From: Sophora flavescens
Taxonomy: Eukaryota; Streptophyta; Magnoliopsida; Fabales; Fabaceae
Length of the DNA: 64,000 nt
Assembly (NCBI GenBank): GCA_030762895.1
Contig: CM061070.1
Coordinates: forward strand, 50,853,007-50,917,006
Reading direction: 5' to 3'
A program made the position numbers and the translations under genes. Below the pieces are notes generated by a model. It was not told the DNA's origin. It worked only from the letters and a program-made list of their open reading frames with translations, and made no database searches. Numbering within the stretch: the first letter of the stretch is position 1; every line of letters starts with the position of its first letter. Below, in pieces: positions 45,481 through 58,400 of the stretch.

Positions 45481-47075
45481 ATACAGTTGCTAAAAATGCA
45501 TGCAAAACAATAACAAAATATGATGTTTCACACACATCAAATCTCCTCAAGCTTAAGATCTTGTTTATCCTCAAGCAATAACTAAGGCCAAACAAAGAAG
45601 TGGGATCAAGAGACAATATTAAATGAGGAACCCGAGTAAACAAACAATCAAGCAATAGGCAAAGACAAACCAAGAACTAGAGAGGCAATAAATTCCAAGT
45701 CCAATTAGAGGCTCGAGTTCTCAGAAATCATGCTTCTCGCTGAATTAGGTTCACTCAACTAACCACACTCATTACAAGGAATGGGAACAAAAATCAGGAT
45801 ACCACAAAGATCCCACAGGCTCAGCTCACATTTAGAGGTTCAAAAATTAATGAAAATCACATTCAGAGAACAGATGCTTGATAATCAAGAAACCACCACT
45901 ACTATCAATTAAAACAATACCTCTTGCCTACCACAAGATTCAGCAATTTGGTTTCCAAATCAATATCATCTCAAAATCTTCAAAAGAGGGTGCACAAAAT
46001 TCAACCAAAAAGCAAGAGACGTGATGGTGTGAAAATGCATTATGAAGATGCAATACAATATGCAAATGGGAATGCATGAAACTCCCAATGATCTACACAA
46101 ACAAAAAATCAAAATGAAAATGAAAATAACCCCCTCAAGCTTAGAAATTTACATTGTCCGCAATGTAAAATGTAAAATTCTAAAACAAGAGAAGGAATAA
46201 AAGAAAATGACTCGTTGCGGCGGTAGGACCAACCAACAATTCGACACACGAAAATCAAAAGAAAAAGAAGAAATTAAAAAGAAAATCAAAGAAAATTTGG
46301 GTTGCCTCCCAAGAGACGCTTGTTTAAAGTCATTAGCTCGACCCCTGCTTCATACCATCCCGGATCTTCTAGGCTTCCTCTTAGGTCTTTTCAGCTTAAG
46401 CTTCATTGCTTTGTTCCTTTTAGGTGGAAGCTTTAAATTCTTTGGCTTATCAACCCCATCCTCATCATCCTTTGAGGAAGCATTGGCTGTGAAAAGTTTG
46501 GGAGGGGCATCTGAGCTAAGCTCCACTTTCACCATTAAAGACAATGACTCAACCCTGCACACATAATTCTCAAAAGAAAGGTGTTTATAAGAGTTAGTTA
46601 AATTAAAAACTACTTTTTCTTCCCCAACATTTAAAGAGAGCTTCTCATGTTTAACATCTATGATGGCTCCAGCTCTAGATCACATCTAACTCTCGTGAAC
46701 TAAGTCCTAAATTCAATTACTATGGATCCAATAGGTAGGTTCACTTCTCAGTTCCTCCCTAGAATTTCTAAGACATGCAAATATGTGATCAGTCAATTCA
46801 CACGGACAAGGCACAATAAGAACCAAATAAATGAGTCAAACATTAACAAAAAAGAAAATATCAAATATTTATCATAATAATATCAAAGTACATTACCCAA
46901 TCCTAGAAATAAAGGAAACTACTCAACCATAATGGAAATAACAAGAATCAAAAGGATATAAAACACCCTGGTGGTGGGTCAATCCACACCCTAACCGTAG
47001 TTGGCTTTGAGATGCACTATTTGCTCACCTTTATATTCCATCTTCAATTATATAAGCTTTCCACTTTTTTGTAGG
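45481..47075 (-). mobile_element. Athila/Tat-like Gypsy internal region and LTR start, block A2
   Basis: Counterpart of 13,151-14,745 with few differences; 'gggttgcctcccaagagacg' is at 46,299. Confidence 0.5.
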
Positions 47076-47820
47076 CAACTTTAGCACCAATCTTGCACAA
47101 CAACACCAGAAAAACCGCAGTTATGCACAAAATGAGTCATCATCTTGGAATAATAAGAAAAAGACAGGCAATCCATCAAAATCCCAACTTGTGTCCTCTC
47201 CCTAGCATAAGTTATCTCATCTTCAAGTGTAAACGTAGCTGGTTCGTTGTTCATAGGAAACACCACATCATAATGAACTATTAGCCAATTAAGAGTGTCA
47301 TTGATATACACGTTAACAAACAGATTTGAGTAGTCGCTGCCACTGCGGGGTTTAGTCTTAACGGGATATGCAGGGAAACCCAATATATCTACGTTGATTG
47401 TCACCACCAATAATATAAACTTTGACATAATTTTTTATTTCATTTATTGAATATCGGATCCACCAATACTACCTTGTAAGTATCGTTTTCTTTGTCATGT
47501 CCAAATCCAATCATGTCCAAAATATTGAATTTGCTTTGTACAAATGACGTTTCAGACATTAACTTCATAACTGGGTTAAAAAAACGAATCCAATATTCGA
47601 AGCAGCATAATTGAAATTTACATCTAGCCAGACAGAGTAACCTGTTGCTTGAAGTGACAGGTTTGTATCCTCCATCAATAATGTAGTTCAAATCATTTTG
47701 TTCCCTAATATGGAAGGATGACCTCTCAAGAAATTCTCAAGATGATATCATTAGTTTGTGTTCTCTAGATTTTTGTCATCTTGATCTAGATGTGGTGGGT
47801 TGTATGGCTCTTGGTCATGG
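47076..47820 (-). pseudogene. F-box/FBA pseudogene copy M1'
   Basis: Open frames of 115 residues (47,081-47,428) and 83 residues (47,440-47,691). The first is 24 residues shorter than in M5-M7 because of the same 72-nt deletion as M1 (reads ATFTLEDEITYARER). Confidence 0.85.
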
Positions 47821-47847
47821 TAAGAAACCGCAATTCAATCGTATTAT

Positions 47848-48634
47848 GACCAAGACCAAGAGCCACACAACCCACCACATCAAGATCAAGACGACGAAAA
47901 CCTAGACAACGCAAACTAATCATATCATATTTGGAGCGTCTTGAGAGGTCATCCTTCCATATTAGGGAACAAAATGATTTGAATTACACTATTGATGAAG
48001 GATACAAGCCTGTTAGTTCATGCAACGGTTTACTTTGTCTAGCTAGATGCGAATTTGAATTAGGTTACTTCAGATATTGGATTCCTTTCTTTAACCTAAC
48101 TATGAAGTTAATGTCCGAAGCGCCATCTGTACGAAGCAAATTCAATATTTTGGATTCCCACATGCTTGGATTTGGGCATCACAAAGTAAACGATACTTTC
48201 AATATTGTTCGATCCGATATTCAAAACAAAACAAAAACTAATGTCAAAGTTTACACTACGGATGGTGACAATCGGTGGAGAGATATTGGGGGTTGCTCTG
48301 TATGTCCCATTCTGACTATAAACCCCGCAGTGCTACTTAAATCTGTTTGTTAAGAACGTGTAGATCAATGGAACTCTTATATGATGTGGTGTTTCTATGA
48401 ACAACGAGCTATTTACAATAACTAAGGAACGATTGGGGATTATTTCACTAGACCTGACAAATGAGACCTATAAACAGACGCTATTACCACAAGCACTTGA
48501 TGATGAGATAACCTGTGCTAGGGAGAGGACAGATGTTAGGATTTTAAAGGATCGTCTGTCTTTTTCTTATTATTCCAAGATATTTTGTGCATAAGGGCGG
48601 GTTTTCTAGTGTTGTTGTGCAATATTGGTGCTAA
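47848..48634 (+). pseudogene. F-box/FBA pseudogene copy P1'
   Basis: 140-residue frame at 47,931-48,353, of P5-like second-half type (GFGHHKVNDTFNIVR), with a private ELGYFRYW. The invariant 65-residue frame is at 48,397-48,594. Confidence 0.85.
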
Positions 48635-49139
48635 AGTAGTCAATGTCATCCACCCACTCTATGCATTTGTTGCCTCCAAAACCATGAGAGTGTACCACCT
48701 CATCCTTTTCACAATTAGAGAATTATGCAACATCATAGGTTCTCGTAGGCCATAGTAATGTCAGCACTTTACCATTCTAAGACATGTTGAGTGGTAGCAA
48801 TGCATTATCATACAACACATGTTGCTCGAGAAACATTGGAAGAATTGAAATATGAATCCTCGCCCATACAGACGAAGGAGTTTAGGATGAGAGACACTTG
48901 GAATTTATGGGCGAGGATTAATATTTCAATTCTTCCAATGTCTCTCGAGCAACAAGTGCTGTATGATAATGCTTTGCTACCACTCAACATGTCTTAGAAT
49001 GGTAAAGTGCTGACATTACTATGGCCTACGAGGACCTATGATGCTGCATAATTCTCTAATTGTGAAAAGGTTGAGGTGGTACACTCCCAAGATTTTGGAG
49101 GCAACAAATGCATAGAGTGGGTGGATGACATTGACTACT
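48635..49139. repeat. Tail-to-tail palindrome T1' of array 2
   Basis: Same design as T3, with the spacer at about 48,869-48,904. It includes the private change 'ggaatttatggg'. Confidence 0.8.
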
Positions 49140-49951
49140 TTAGAACCAATCTTGCACAACAACATTAGAAAAACCGCAGTTATGCACAAAATAAGTCATC
49201 ATCTTGGAATAATAAGAAAAGGACAGACAATCCATCAAAATCCCAACTTGTGTCATCTCCCTAGCATAGGTTATCTCATCATCAAGTGCATGTGGTAACA
49301 ACATCTGTTTATAGGTCTCACTTGTCAGGTCAACTAAAATAATCCCTAACCGATCCTTATTAAATGTAGCTGGTTCGTTGTTCATAGGAAACACCACATC
49401 ATAATGAACTATTAGCCAATTAAGAGTGTCATTGATATACATGTTCACAAACAGATTTGAGTAGTAGCTGCCACTGCGGGGTTTAGTCTTAACGGGATAT
49501 GCAGGGAAACCCAATATCTCTACGTTGATTGTCACCACCAATAATATAAACTTTGACATAACTTTTTATTTCATTTTTTGAATATCGGATCCACCAATAC
49601 TACCTTGTAAGTATCATTTTCTTTGTCATGTCCAAATCCAATCATGTCCAAAATATTGAATTTGCTTTGTACAAATGACGCTTCAGACATTAACTTCATA
49701 ACTGGGTTAAAAAAACGAATCCAATATTCGAAGCAGCATAATTGAAATTTACATCTAGCCAGACAAAGTAACATGTTGCATGAACTGACAGGTTTGTATA
49801 CTCCATCAATAATGTAGTTCAAATCATTTTGTTCCCTAATATGGAAGGCTGACCTCTCAAGAAATTCTCAAGATGATATCATTACATTGTGTTCTCTAGA
49901 TTTTTGTCGTCTTGATCTAGATGATGTGGGTTGTACGGCTCTTGGTCATGG
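49140..49951 (-). pseudogene. F-box/FBA pseudogene copy M2'
   Basis: 139-residue (49,140-49,559) and 83-residue (49,571-49,822) open pieces with private changes (NVEILGFPA, NNEPATFNKDRLG, YREAM-type ends). Confidence 0.85.
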
Positions 49952-49978
49952 TAAGAAACCGCAATTCAATCGTATTAT

Positions 49979-50985
49979 GACCAAGACCAAGAGCCACACA
50001 ACCATCCACATCAAGATCAAAACGACGAAAACCTAGACAACGCAAACTAATCATATCATATTTGGAGCGTCTTGAGAGGCCATCCTTCTATATTAGGGAA
50101 CAAAATGATTTGAACTACACTATTGATGAAGGATACAAGCCTGTTAGTTCATGCAACGGATTACTTTGTCTAGCTAGATGCGAATTTGAATTAGGCTGCT
50201 TCAGATATTGGATTCCTTTCTTTAACCTAACTATGAAGCTAATGTCCGAAGCGTCATCTGTACGAAGCAAATTCAATATTTTGGATTCCCACATGCTTGG
50301 TTTTGGGCATGACAAAGTAAACGATACTTTCAATATTGTTGGATCCGATATTCAAAACAAAACAAAAACTAATGTCAAAGTTTACACTACGGATGGTGAC
50401 AATCGGTGGAGAGATATTGGGGGTCCCATTCTGACTATAAACCCCGCAGTGCTACTTAAATCTATTTGTTAAGAAATTGTATATCAATGGAACTCTTATA
50501 TGATGTGATGTTCCTATTAACGAGTCAGCTACATTTACTAAGGAACGATTGGGGATCATTTCACTCGACCTGAGAAAGACGCTATTACCACAAGCACTTG
50601 ATGATGAGATAACCTATGTTAGGGAGAGGACAGATGTTAAGATTTTAATGGATCGTCTGTCTTATTCTTATTATTCCAAGATGATGACTCACTTTGTGGT
50701 ATGCAGACGAAGTAGTTTAGGATGAGAGACTCTTGGAATGTATGGGCGAGGATTAATATTTCAATTCTTCCAATGTCTCTCGAGCAACATATGTTGTATG
50801 ATAATGCATTGCTACCACTCAACATGTCTTAGAATGGTAAAGCGCTGACATTACTATGGCCTACGAGAACCTATGATGCTACATAATTCTCTAATTGTGA
50901 AAAGGATGAGGTGGTACATTCCCACGAATTTGGAGGCAACAAATGCATAGTGTGGGTGGATGACATTGACTACTTTAGCACCGAT
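49979..50985 (+). pseudogene. F-box/FBA pseudogene copy P2'
   Basis: 136-residue frame at 50,062-50,472 lacking four residues before PILTINPAV (12-nt deletion at about 50,424). It then runs through the C-terminal regions to 50,985 without a tail palindrome, as P1 does in array 1. The ATG of the NNEPATF part is lost ('ttcctattaacgag'). Confidence 0.85.
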
Positions 50986-51783
50986 CTTGCACAACACTAG
51001 AAAAACCGCAGTTATGCACAAAATGAGTCATCATCTTGGAATAATAAGAAAAGGACAGACAATCCATCAAAATCCCAACTTGTGTCATCTCCCTAGCATA
51101 GGTTATCTCATCATCAAGTGCCTGTGGTAGCTACATCTGTTTGTAGGTCTCACTTGTCAGGTCAACTAAAATAATCCCTAACCGATCCTTAGTAAATGTA
51201 GCCGGTTCGTTGTTCATAGGAAACACCACATGATAATGAACTATTAGCCAATTAAGAGTGTCATTGATTTACACGTTAACAAACAGATTTAAGTAGTCGC
51301 TGCCACTGCGAGGTTTAGTCTTAACGTGATATGCAGGGAAACCCAATATCTCTACATTGATTGTCACCACCAATAATATAAACTTTGACATAATTTTTTA
51401 TTTTATTTTTTGAATATCGGATCCACCAATACTACCTTGTAAGTATCATTTTCTTTGTCATGTCCAAATCCAATCATGTCCAAAATATTGAATTTGCTGT
51501 GTACAAATGGCACTTCAGACATTAACTTTATAGCTGGGTTAAAAAATCGAATCCAATATTCGAAGCAGAATAAATGAAATTTACATCTAGCTAGACAGAA
51601 TAACCTGTTGCATTAACTGACAGGTTTGTATCCTCCATCAATAATGTAGTTCAAATCATTTTGTTCCCTAATATGGAAGGATGACCTCTCAAGAAATTCT
51701 CAAGATGATATGATTAGTTTGTGTTCTTTAGGTTTTTGTCGTCTTGATATAGATGTGGTAGGTTGTATGGCTCTTGGTCATGG
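50986..51783 (-). pseudogene. F-box/FBA pseudogene copy M3'
   Basis: M8-like copy with additional private changes near 51,120 ('gcctgtggtagctacatctg'). No open piece exceeds about 60 residues. Confidence 0.8.
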
Positions 51784-51810
51784 TAAGAAACCGCAATTCA
51801 ATCGTATTAT

Positions 51811-52382
51811 GGCCAAGACCAAGAGCCACACAACCCACCACATCAAGATCAGGACGACGAAAACCTAGGCAACGCAAACTAATCATATCATATTTGGAGC
51901 GTCTTGAGAGGTCATCCTTCCATATTATGGAACAAAATGATTTGAACTACACTATTGATGAAGGATACAAGCCCGTTAGTTCATGCAACGGTTTACTTTG
52001 TCTAGCTAGATGCGAATTTGAATTAGGCTGCTTCAGATATTGGATTCCTTTCTTTAATCTAACTATGAAGTTAATGTCTGAAGCGCCATCTGTACGAAGC
52101 AAATTCAATATTTTGGATTCCCACATGCTTGTATTTGGGCATGACAAAGTAAACGATACTTGCAATATTGTTGGATCCGATATTCAAAACAAAACAAAAA
52201 CTAATGTCAAAGTTTACACTACGGATGGTGACAATCAGTGGAGAGATATTGGGGGTTCCTCTGTATGTCCCATTCTGACTATAAACCCCGCAGTGCTACT
52301 TAAATCTGTTTGTTAAGAACGTGTAGATCAATGGAACTGTTATATGATGTGGTGTTCCTATGAACAACGAGCCAGCTACATT
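51811..52382 (+). pseudogene. F-box/FBA pseudogene copy P3', fused to Copia
   Basis: 180-residue frame (51,774-52,316), one residue different from P8's. It has the same junction with Copia reverse transcriptase at 'gctacattt/agcagct'. Confidence 0.85.
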
Positions 52383-53877
52383 TAGCAGCTAGATGTAAAA
52401 AATGCATTCCTCAATGAACTTTTGGTGGAGGAAGTGTACCTGGAACAATGGGTTGGGTTTCAAAGCCAAAGAACCAGGTCAAGGGTGCAGGCTCAACAAA
52501 GCCATCTATGGCTTCAAGCAGGTGCCAAGAGCTTGGTTTGAAAGGTTGACGAAGACTATTGTTCAATTTGGCTTTCAATCAAGCAAGTCTGATGAATCTT
52601 TGTTCGTTGACACTAGATCATGGCACTCTACCTATGTTCTAGTTTATGTTAATGATATAATCATCACTGGATATCTCCTCAATTGACTTTTGGTGGAGGA
52701 AGTGTACCTGGAACAATCAATTGGGTTTCAAAGCCAGCAACCAGGCCAAGCGTGCAAGGCCAAGGGTGCAAGCTCAACAAAGCCATTTATGGCCTCAAGC
52801 AGGTGCCAAGAGCTTGGTTTGGAAGGTTGATGAAGACTCTTGTTCAATTTGGTTTTCAATCAAACAAGTCTGATGAATCTTTGTTCGTTGACACTAGATC
52901 AAGGCACTCTACCTATGTTCTAGTTTATGTTAATGATATTAATCATCACCGGACATTTTCTCAGAGAATTACAAACCTCATTACGAAGCTGAATGCTGGA
53001 TTTGCCCCACTAGATCAAGAGACACTACCATGATTGGAGACCTTGACTATTTCCTAGGTGTAGAAGTGAGGAATCGCCTGATGATGGACTCATTCATTCC
53101 CAAACCAAATACATTAAAGATGTATTGACAAAGCTCACATGGGAGATGCAAGAGGTATGCGGAACCCAATTATCAGCAACTACAAGTTCGCCAAGTTTGA
53201 TGCAAACTACATGCCAGATCCCCCTTTATACAGATCTATAGTTGGGGCACTCCACTATGCCACCATAACTTGACCTGAAATTTGGTTAAGTGTAAGCAAT
53301 GTTTGTCAATTTCTGTCTCAACCACTTGAGGAGCACTGAAAGCAAGAAAGAGGATTATCGTGTATCTACAAGGAACATCCTCTCATGGTTTGGTGCTGAA
53401 ACCCCGCTCCTAAAGGTCGACCTCTAGCACCGCAGCCTTTAGTGACGCTACCGGGCAAGCAAATGGGATCAATCTTGTGTCTTGGTAGTCAAGGAAGCAA
53501 ACACTGGTAGCCGTGTCCAACATCAAGCAGTAGTACAAAGCCCGATCGCCACCACCATAGAGGTACTTTGGCTCCAATCTTTGCTCAAGTAGCTGAAAGT
53601 TGACAGACTACAACCGATGATTTGGTGTGCAAATTAAGCACCGTCTCTCACACAACCCAGACCTCCACTCAAGAACTAAACATATGGAACTTGACCTCTT
53701 CTTTGTCGTGGAGAGAAGGTCCTCAACAAGTCCCTATAGATCCAGTCATATCCCTTGACAAGATTAGGTTGCACCTGCTCACCAAACCTTTGCCTCAAAC
53801 AAGGTTTGAAGAGTTGAGATGCAATCTTGGAGTATTTGACAAGCTGTGTTGTAAACCCTCCTTAGACTTATAGGGGG
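52383..53877 (+). pseudogene. Copia reverse transcriptase/RNase H relic, block A2
   Basis: It has the same internal tandem duplication as A1 (open pieces 52,402-52,686 and 52,683-53,033). The second is longer than in A1 because 'ttacgaagctgaatgctgg' is preserved. RNase H is full of stops and clustered indels (53,330-53,560). Confidence 0.85.
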
Positions 53878-54190
53878 TGTATTAGAGTATATATGCATAA
53901 CGGTGTTAGTATAAATCAAAGTTGCAACAGACATCGACTCATGCTAAGTTAGCTAGGTCATTAGGACTTAGCTTCCTTATGACTACCTAGTATGCTATAC
54001 CTAGCATACTAGGTAGTCATAAGGGTTAGCTAGGCTGTTAGGACTTAGCTTCCTTATGACTACCTAGAATGCTATAGCTAGCATACATGTACATGTTACA
54101 CTCAAGTTAATAATACATATTTTGAATTCAGATTTCCCTCTCTTTCTTCCCGCTCTCTCTCTATCTTCGACCATTGTTGAGTTTCTAACA
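53878..54190 (+). mobile_element. Copia 3' LTR with hairpin, block A2
   Basis: Same as 32,189-32,499, including the 50-bp palindrome (about 53,976-54,025). Local differences lie at 53,918-53,960. Confidence 0.65.
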
Positions 54191-54362
54191 CATACAAACA
54201 ATGCCAAAGGCTTCCCTTCAACTTGCATATGTTAAAAATTTTATCAACCATATTGGGCTCATAGGTTGAAGCTTTTTAGAGCTTTTATATGCTCAAATGT
54301 AAATTAGCAAAACCCAACCAAAAAAATATCCTATTGGAGCCATATGTGCTTGTTGGATCCTC

Positions 54363-55136
54363 GGGCTCGTTTGGTGGTTAGGATAAGAGAGACAAGATAG
54401 GATAAGCTATCATATCCTGTTTGAAACTATTGTTTGGTGAGCCAGCTGGATAGGATAAAGCAATCCTGTCACTTATCCAATCATGTCCATCTAGTTAAAA
54501 TCCTATCCTGAGGGGATAGCTGAGTTAGAACCCAACGGGATAAGATACGGTGATTTAAAGTATAATAAAATATAAAATATTTTATATATAAAATAATTAA
54601 AGTATAAAAAATTATAACATGGTTACTAAAAAAAGTATAATAAAATATAAGATATTCTAAATAATAAAAATATTAAAACAGAATTTAAAAAATAGAATTT
54701 TTTTTGTCAAAAAACTAATTTTGTTGTTTTATATTATTTTAAAAAACTGAAAAATATAAAAATTATTCTATTAATTTAATTTTATATATAGTAAAAACTA
54801 AAAATGAATATTTAGAAAATTTAATGTAAGTTGAACAATATTTTAAAAATTTAAAATATTATACGTAATTTTATCACAAGGATAATTTTGTCTTTTTATA
54901 TAATTTTAAAAAATGAAAATGATAAAAAAAAGTAAAATATAAGAAAATATGAAAATTTTTAGAATAAAATCGAAAATTTCAAAATTCATGCTAAAACTAT
55001 AATGCTATCCATTTGGCTATTTAGTGAACACCAAATGTCGGATAGGATACCAGCTCATCCTGCTCATATCATATCCTACTCTTATCATGCTCTCTTATCC
55101 TATCAATCAATATCCTATCCTGACCACCAAACCACC
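54363..55136. mobile_element. MITE with GGGCTCGTTTGGTGGTT-type ends, block A2
   Basis: Counterpart of 32,672-33,446. Its ends are slightly better matched (ggttaggataag on the left). Confidence 0.6.
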
Positions 55137-55400
55137 CTTCGGAGGACTATGGGTCTACTTGGTATGTAAAGATCACCCACTTGATGGTCATTATGGAATC
55201 ACGAGTACCATAAATTATTTACCACTTGAATACCATCATTTGGATGATGCCAGTGGCATGCGATGCAAGCCCAAGGAAAAATCCGGCAAAGCTAATAGAA
55301 GACACTGCATACGCGTCCATTTATTATAAAAAAATGCTACGTGGAAAATTGCAACTAAACTGCATGACTAAAAAAGCTTTGACAATTAACACTACATTAC

Positions 55401-58400
55401 CTCTTTAAGAGCAAGTATTATATGAGTAAGAAAAGAACCAACAAATTTTCACAAGTGCCCCAAATTATCCTATAGCCAGATGCACAATGTCAAATTCTTT
55501 ATGCTCATACTATGCTTGAATGTCAATATTCTACAACGTACATATGCAACAAGACAAAAGCATGCCTCAAGGGGACAAACATGGAAGCAACAACCCGACT
55601 TTGAATACCTTTGACTTCGTGATGTGGACTATTAAGCAAGAAAGGCAATCAAGTCTATGACGTTGGCGTAAAAAAATGGTATGAAGGAAGAATTTCAACC
55701 ATAAGTTCCTCAAACTTCGATGAAACAATATCTCAACTCATCAAGAATAATCCAAAGAGAAAAGCAGAAGATGCAATATTTGACTAAATGAAACTAGATC
55801 AAAGATAAGAAACACCAATTCTATAGCTAAAATGTACATTATCGACACCTTCGATGATCACTTCAACAACTTAACCATTAATTAATAAAAACCAATCATC
55901 TATTTTTTTTGGACAACGGGCATACCCATGACAAGACTAGTGATTGAAACATTTTAACCAAGAAGTTGCAACAAGAATACTTTGAGACGAAATGACAAAA
56001 TATTAAAATACTTCCGAGCATTTATGTTAATAAAAATTTTGAATAGGATAATGCATAGAAATACACCGAGAATGATTGGAAGTACTTTGTATGCCTTCTT
56101 GTGCATGACACCTTCAACATCCTCCAAATAATAATCACTTTAGCCATCCAAACTTTCCTACTTGATAAAGGAGTTTCAGAAATTGCTTGCAAAGAAAGTT
56201 AAGCACCATATATTTCAGCCAAACCTTCAATGCTGGCTTTATTTTTGAAATAATGAAGCAATATCTTTATCATCTAAGCCAGGCAACAACAAAAAGCGCA
56301 AAATCAAGAAACTGTTCCCTGGGATAAAAAGAAATTCAATGACATAAATACAGACACCCAACAAGTAAATAAGATAATTAAAGTGAAATGCAGAATAGGC
56401 TAATTTTTTTCAACTTTACGAAAAAAACAAAAAACAAAACAATTTAGACACATTGGAGAGAAATAGAATATTATCGATAATCTGCATAGAATTTTTGGAA
56501 TAGTCTATTTCATTATTCCTTTTGAGTGAATTTATCAAGCTTCTGCTTTTTCACCTCAAATAAATTGTGCACATCGGCTTTATTTGCTATAGAAGCAATA
56601 TAGCCAATTATGCACTGTAAATGAAGCAAAATCATCATTATAGGCAACCAATGTATTCATGAAAAGGATACAGTAAATCATGAAATGTTAATACGCCAAA
56701 GAACTTGTCTATATGACAACATTCTACCTTTTTGTAGCCATATTTTTTGGTGGAGTCCCTTTAACAAATTTCCAAGGGAATATCATTGGCAAAAATTGCC
56801 CATATATCAAAATCAGGTATAGACTTCAAAGTAGCAGTCTTTCAAGGTTACATACAGAGGAATGACCGAACAGAGGATAGACGACTTCAATGTAGCAGGA
56901 TGGCCGCTACATTGAAGATCATAGGTATAGGATGGCTGAACAGAGAGACAAACTCCTCGTTGGAACAAAGTTACAAACAGAGGGATGACTACCGGAATGC
57001 CACTAGGCTTGCCGGAAAATGGTCATGCTTGGCTGGAAACGTGATGGGGTGCTGGAATATTCATCCTTTCCGGCCATTCAAGTGAGGAAGAAAAAAGGTG
57101 TGTGCGGCTAGTGTCTGTCTGAGGAAGAACATGTGAAATCCTAGACAAAATTGACTGGGTGAAACTAAGTGAGGGTAAAATTGACTTTTACTAAAACTGG
57201 CTTTTAATGGGTTTAAGTGGGGGCAGAATAGAGTAGCTCGGAGTTAAAGAACAATATAGAACTTTCAAGAGTGAAAGTAAGAATAAAAATGCAAGAACAA
57301 CGCTGAGGAAACAAGAAATCCTAATTCTAGTAGCAGAGAAGGTAGCAGCTGCAACAAACAGAAGAAAAGAGGAGAACGTAGGAAGGAAAACCACCAAAGC
57401 ATCATCGTAAATAGGGTTTATTAAAGGGCAAAACCCGCGACCTTCGATGTGGCGGCCGCAATTCACGAATGTGATGCCCTCTACACAACAACGCCCTGCT
57501 ACGTGCGATCTCGTCGTGCTCCAAGTCTTGCCGCTATTGCCCGCTATTGACAACATAGAACTTAAGGAATTAAAATAGATGCCACTAATGAACATTTCAA
57601 AAAATCACCATTAATCTAATGAAGACCTATGACTTATGGTTGTCTTGTGCTTCTTAGACTCACCTATCTGCAATATGTCCCTTCTATATTCACAATTGAA
57701 GAGTTGAAATTTGAAAGCACAATTCTAGAGCTTTCGTTCTTGTTGTAGAGAACTAACGATCAATAAAAATCAATAATCTTTAGAAGTCCAAATAATCACT
57801 ATTCAACTTTTTATTAAAGATGAATATTATTTTAGAAAGAGACAGAGCACATACATGGACTTAAATCAAGACATAAGCTTATTTACTACGTACATGAAGT
57901 GAGTTCAGACTATCATATAAAAACAAAACTCTGACCAAAGCACAAACTGTTGGTGAGAATTATTTGTTTGACAGTGACCAACATATATACCATAAATCTT
58001 TGTCGCTCCAATATAGTGATTCACACAGGACATCAAGTACCTCAACCAATTAACATATCACATGTAAATCTAAAAGTATTAAATGGAAAAAGCTGCATCA
58101 AAATATACAATTACAATGAAAACTGAAACATGTGCACTGGATGCATAGCATGTATGCAGGCAACACTCAACAGAAAACCTAGAACCATTAGAGAGCAATT
58201 TACAGAATTACAAACTCTAGTTTTATGTTATTCCAACATGTGTGCTCAAAAAATGTGGGACGCATACATTCTGCTTAACTACAACACATTGAAGCAACTT
58301 TCCCAATTTATTTAGTTTCAGTACCTGCAAACAACCACCATCATCTTTCGCAGATTTCAGGAATACTTCTGACAGATCTTTGCAGCTGACTTTTCCATTG

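Larger units (their letters stand above)
47076..52382. repeat. Alternating F-box inverted-repeat array (array 2)
   Basis: Six half-gene copies (M1', P1', M2', P2', M3', P3') have head-to-head centres at about 47,834, 49,965 and 51,797. One full tail palindrome (48,635-49,139) and one direct tail junction (about 50,985) are present. The left and right borders are the same as in array 1, so the arrays are counterparts that differ in copy number. Confidence 0.9.
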
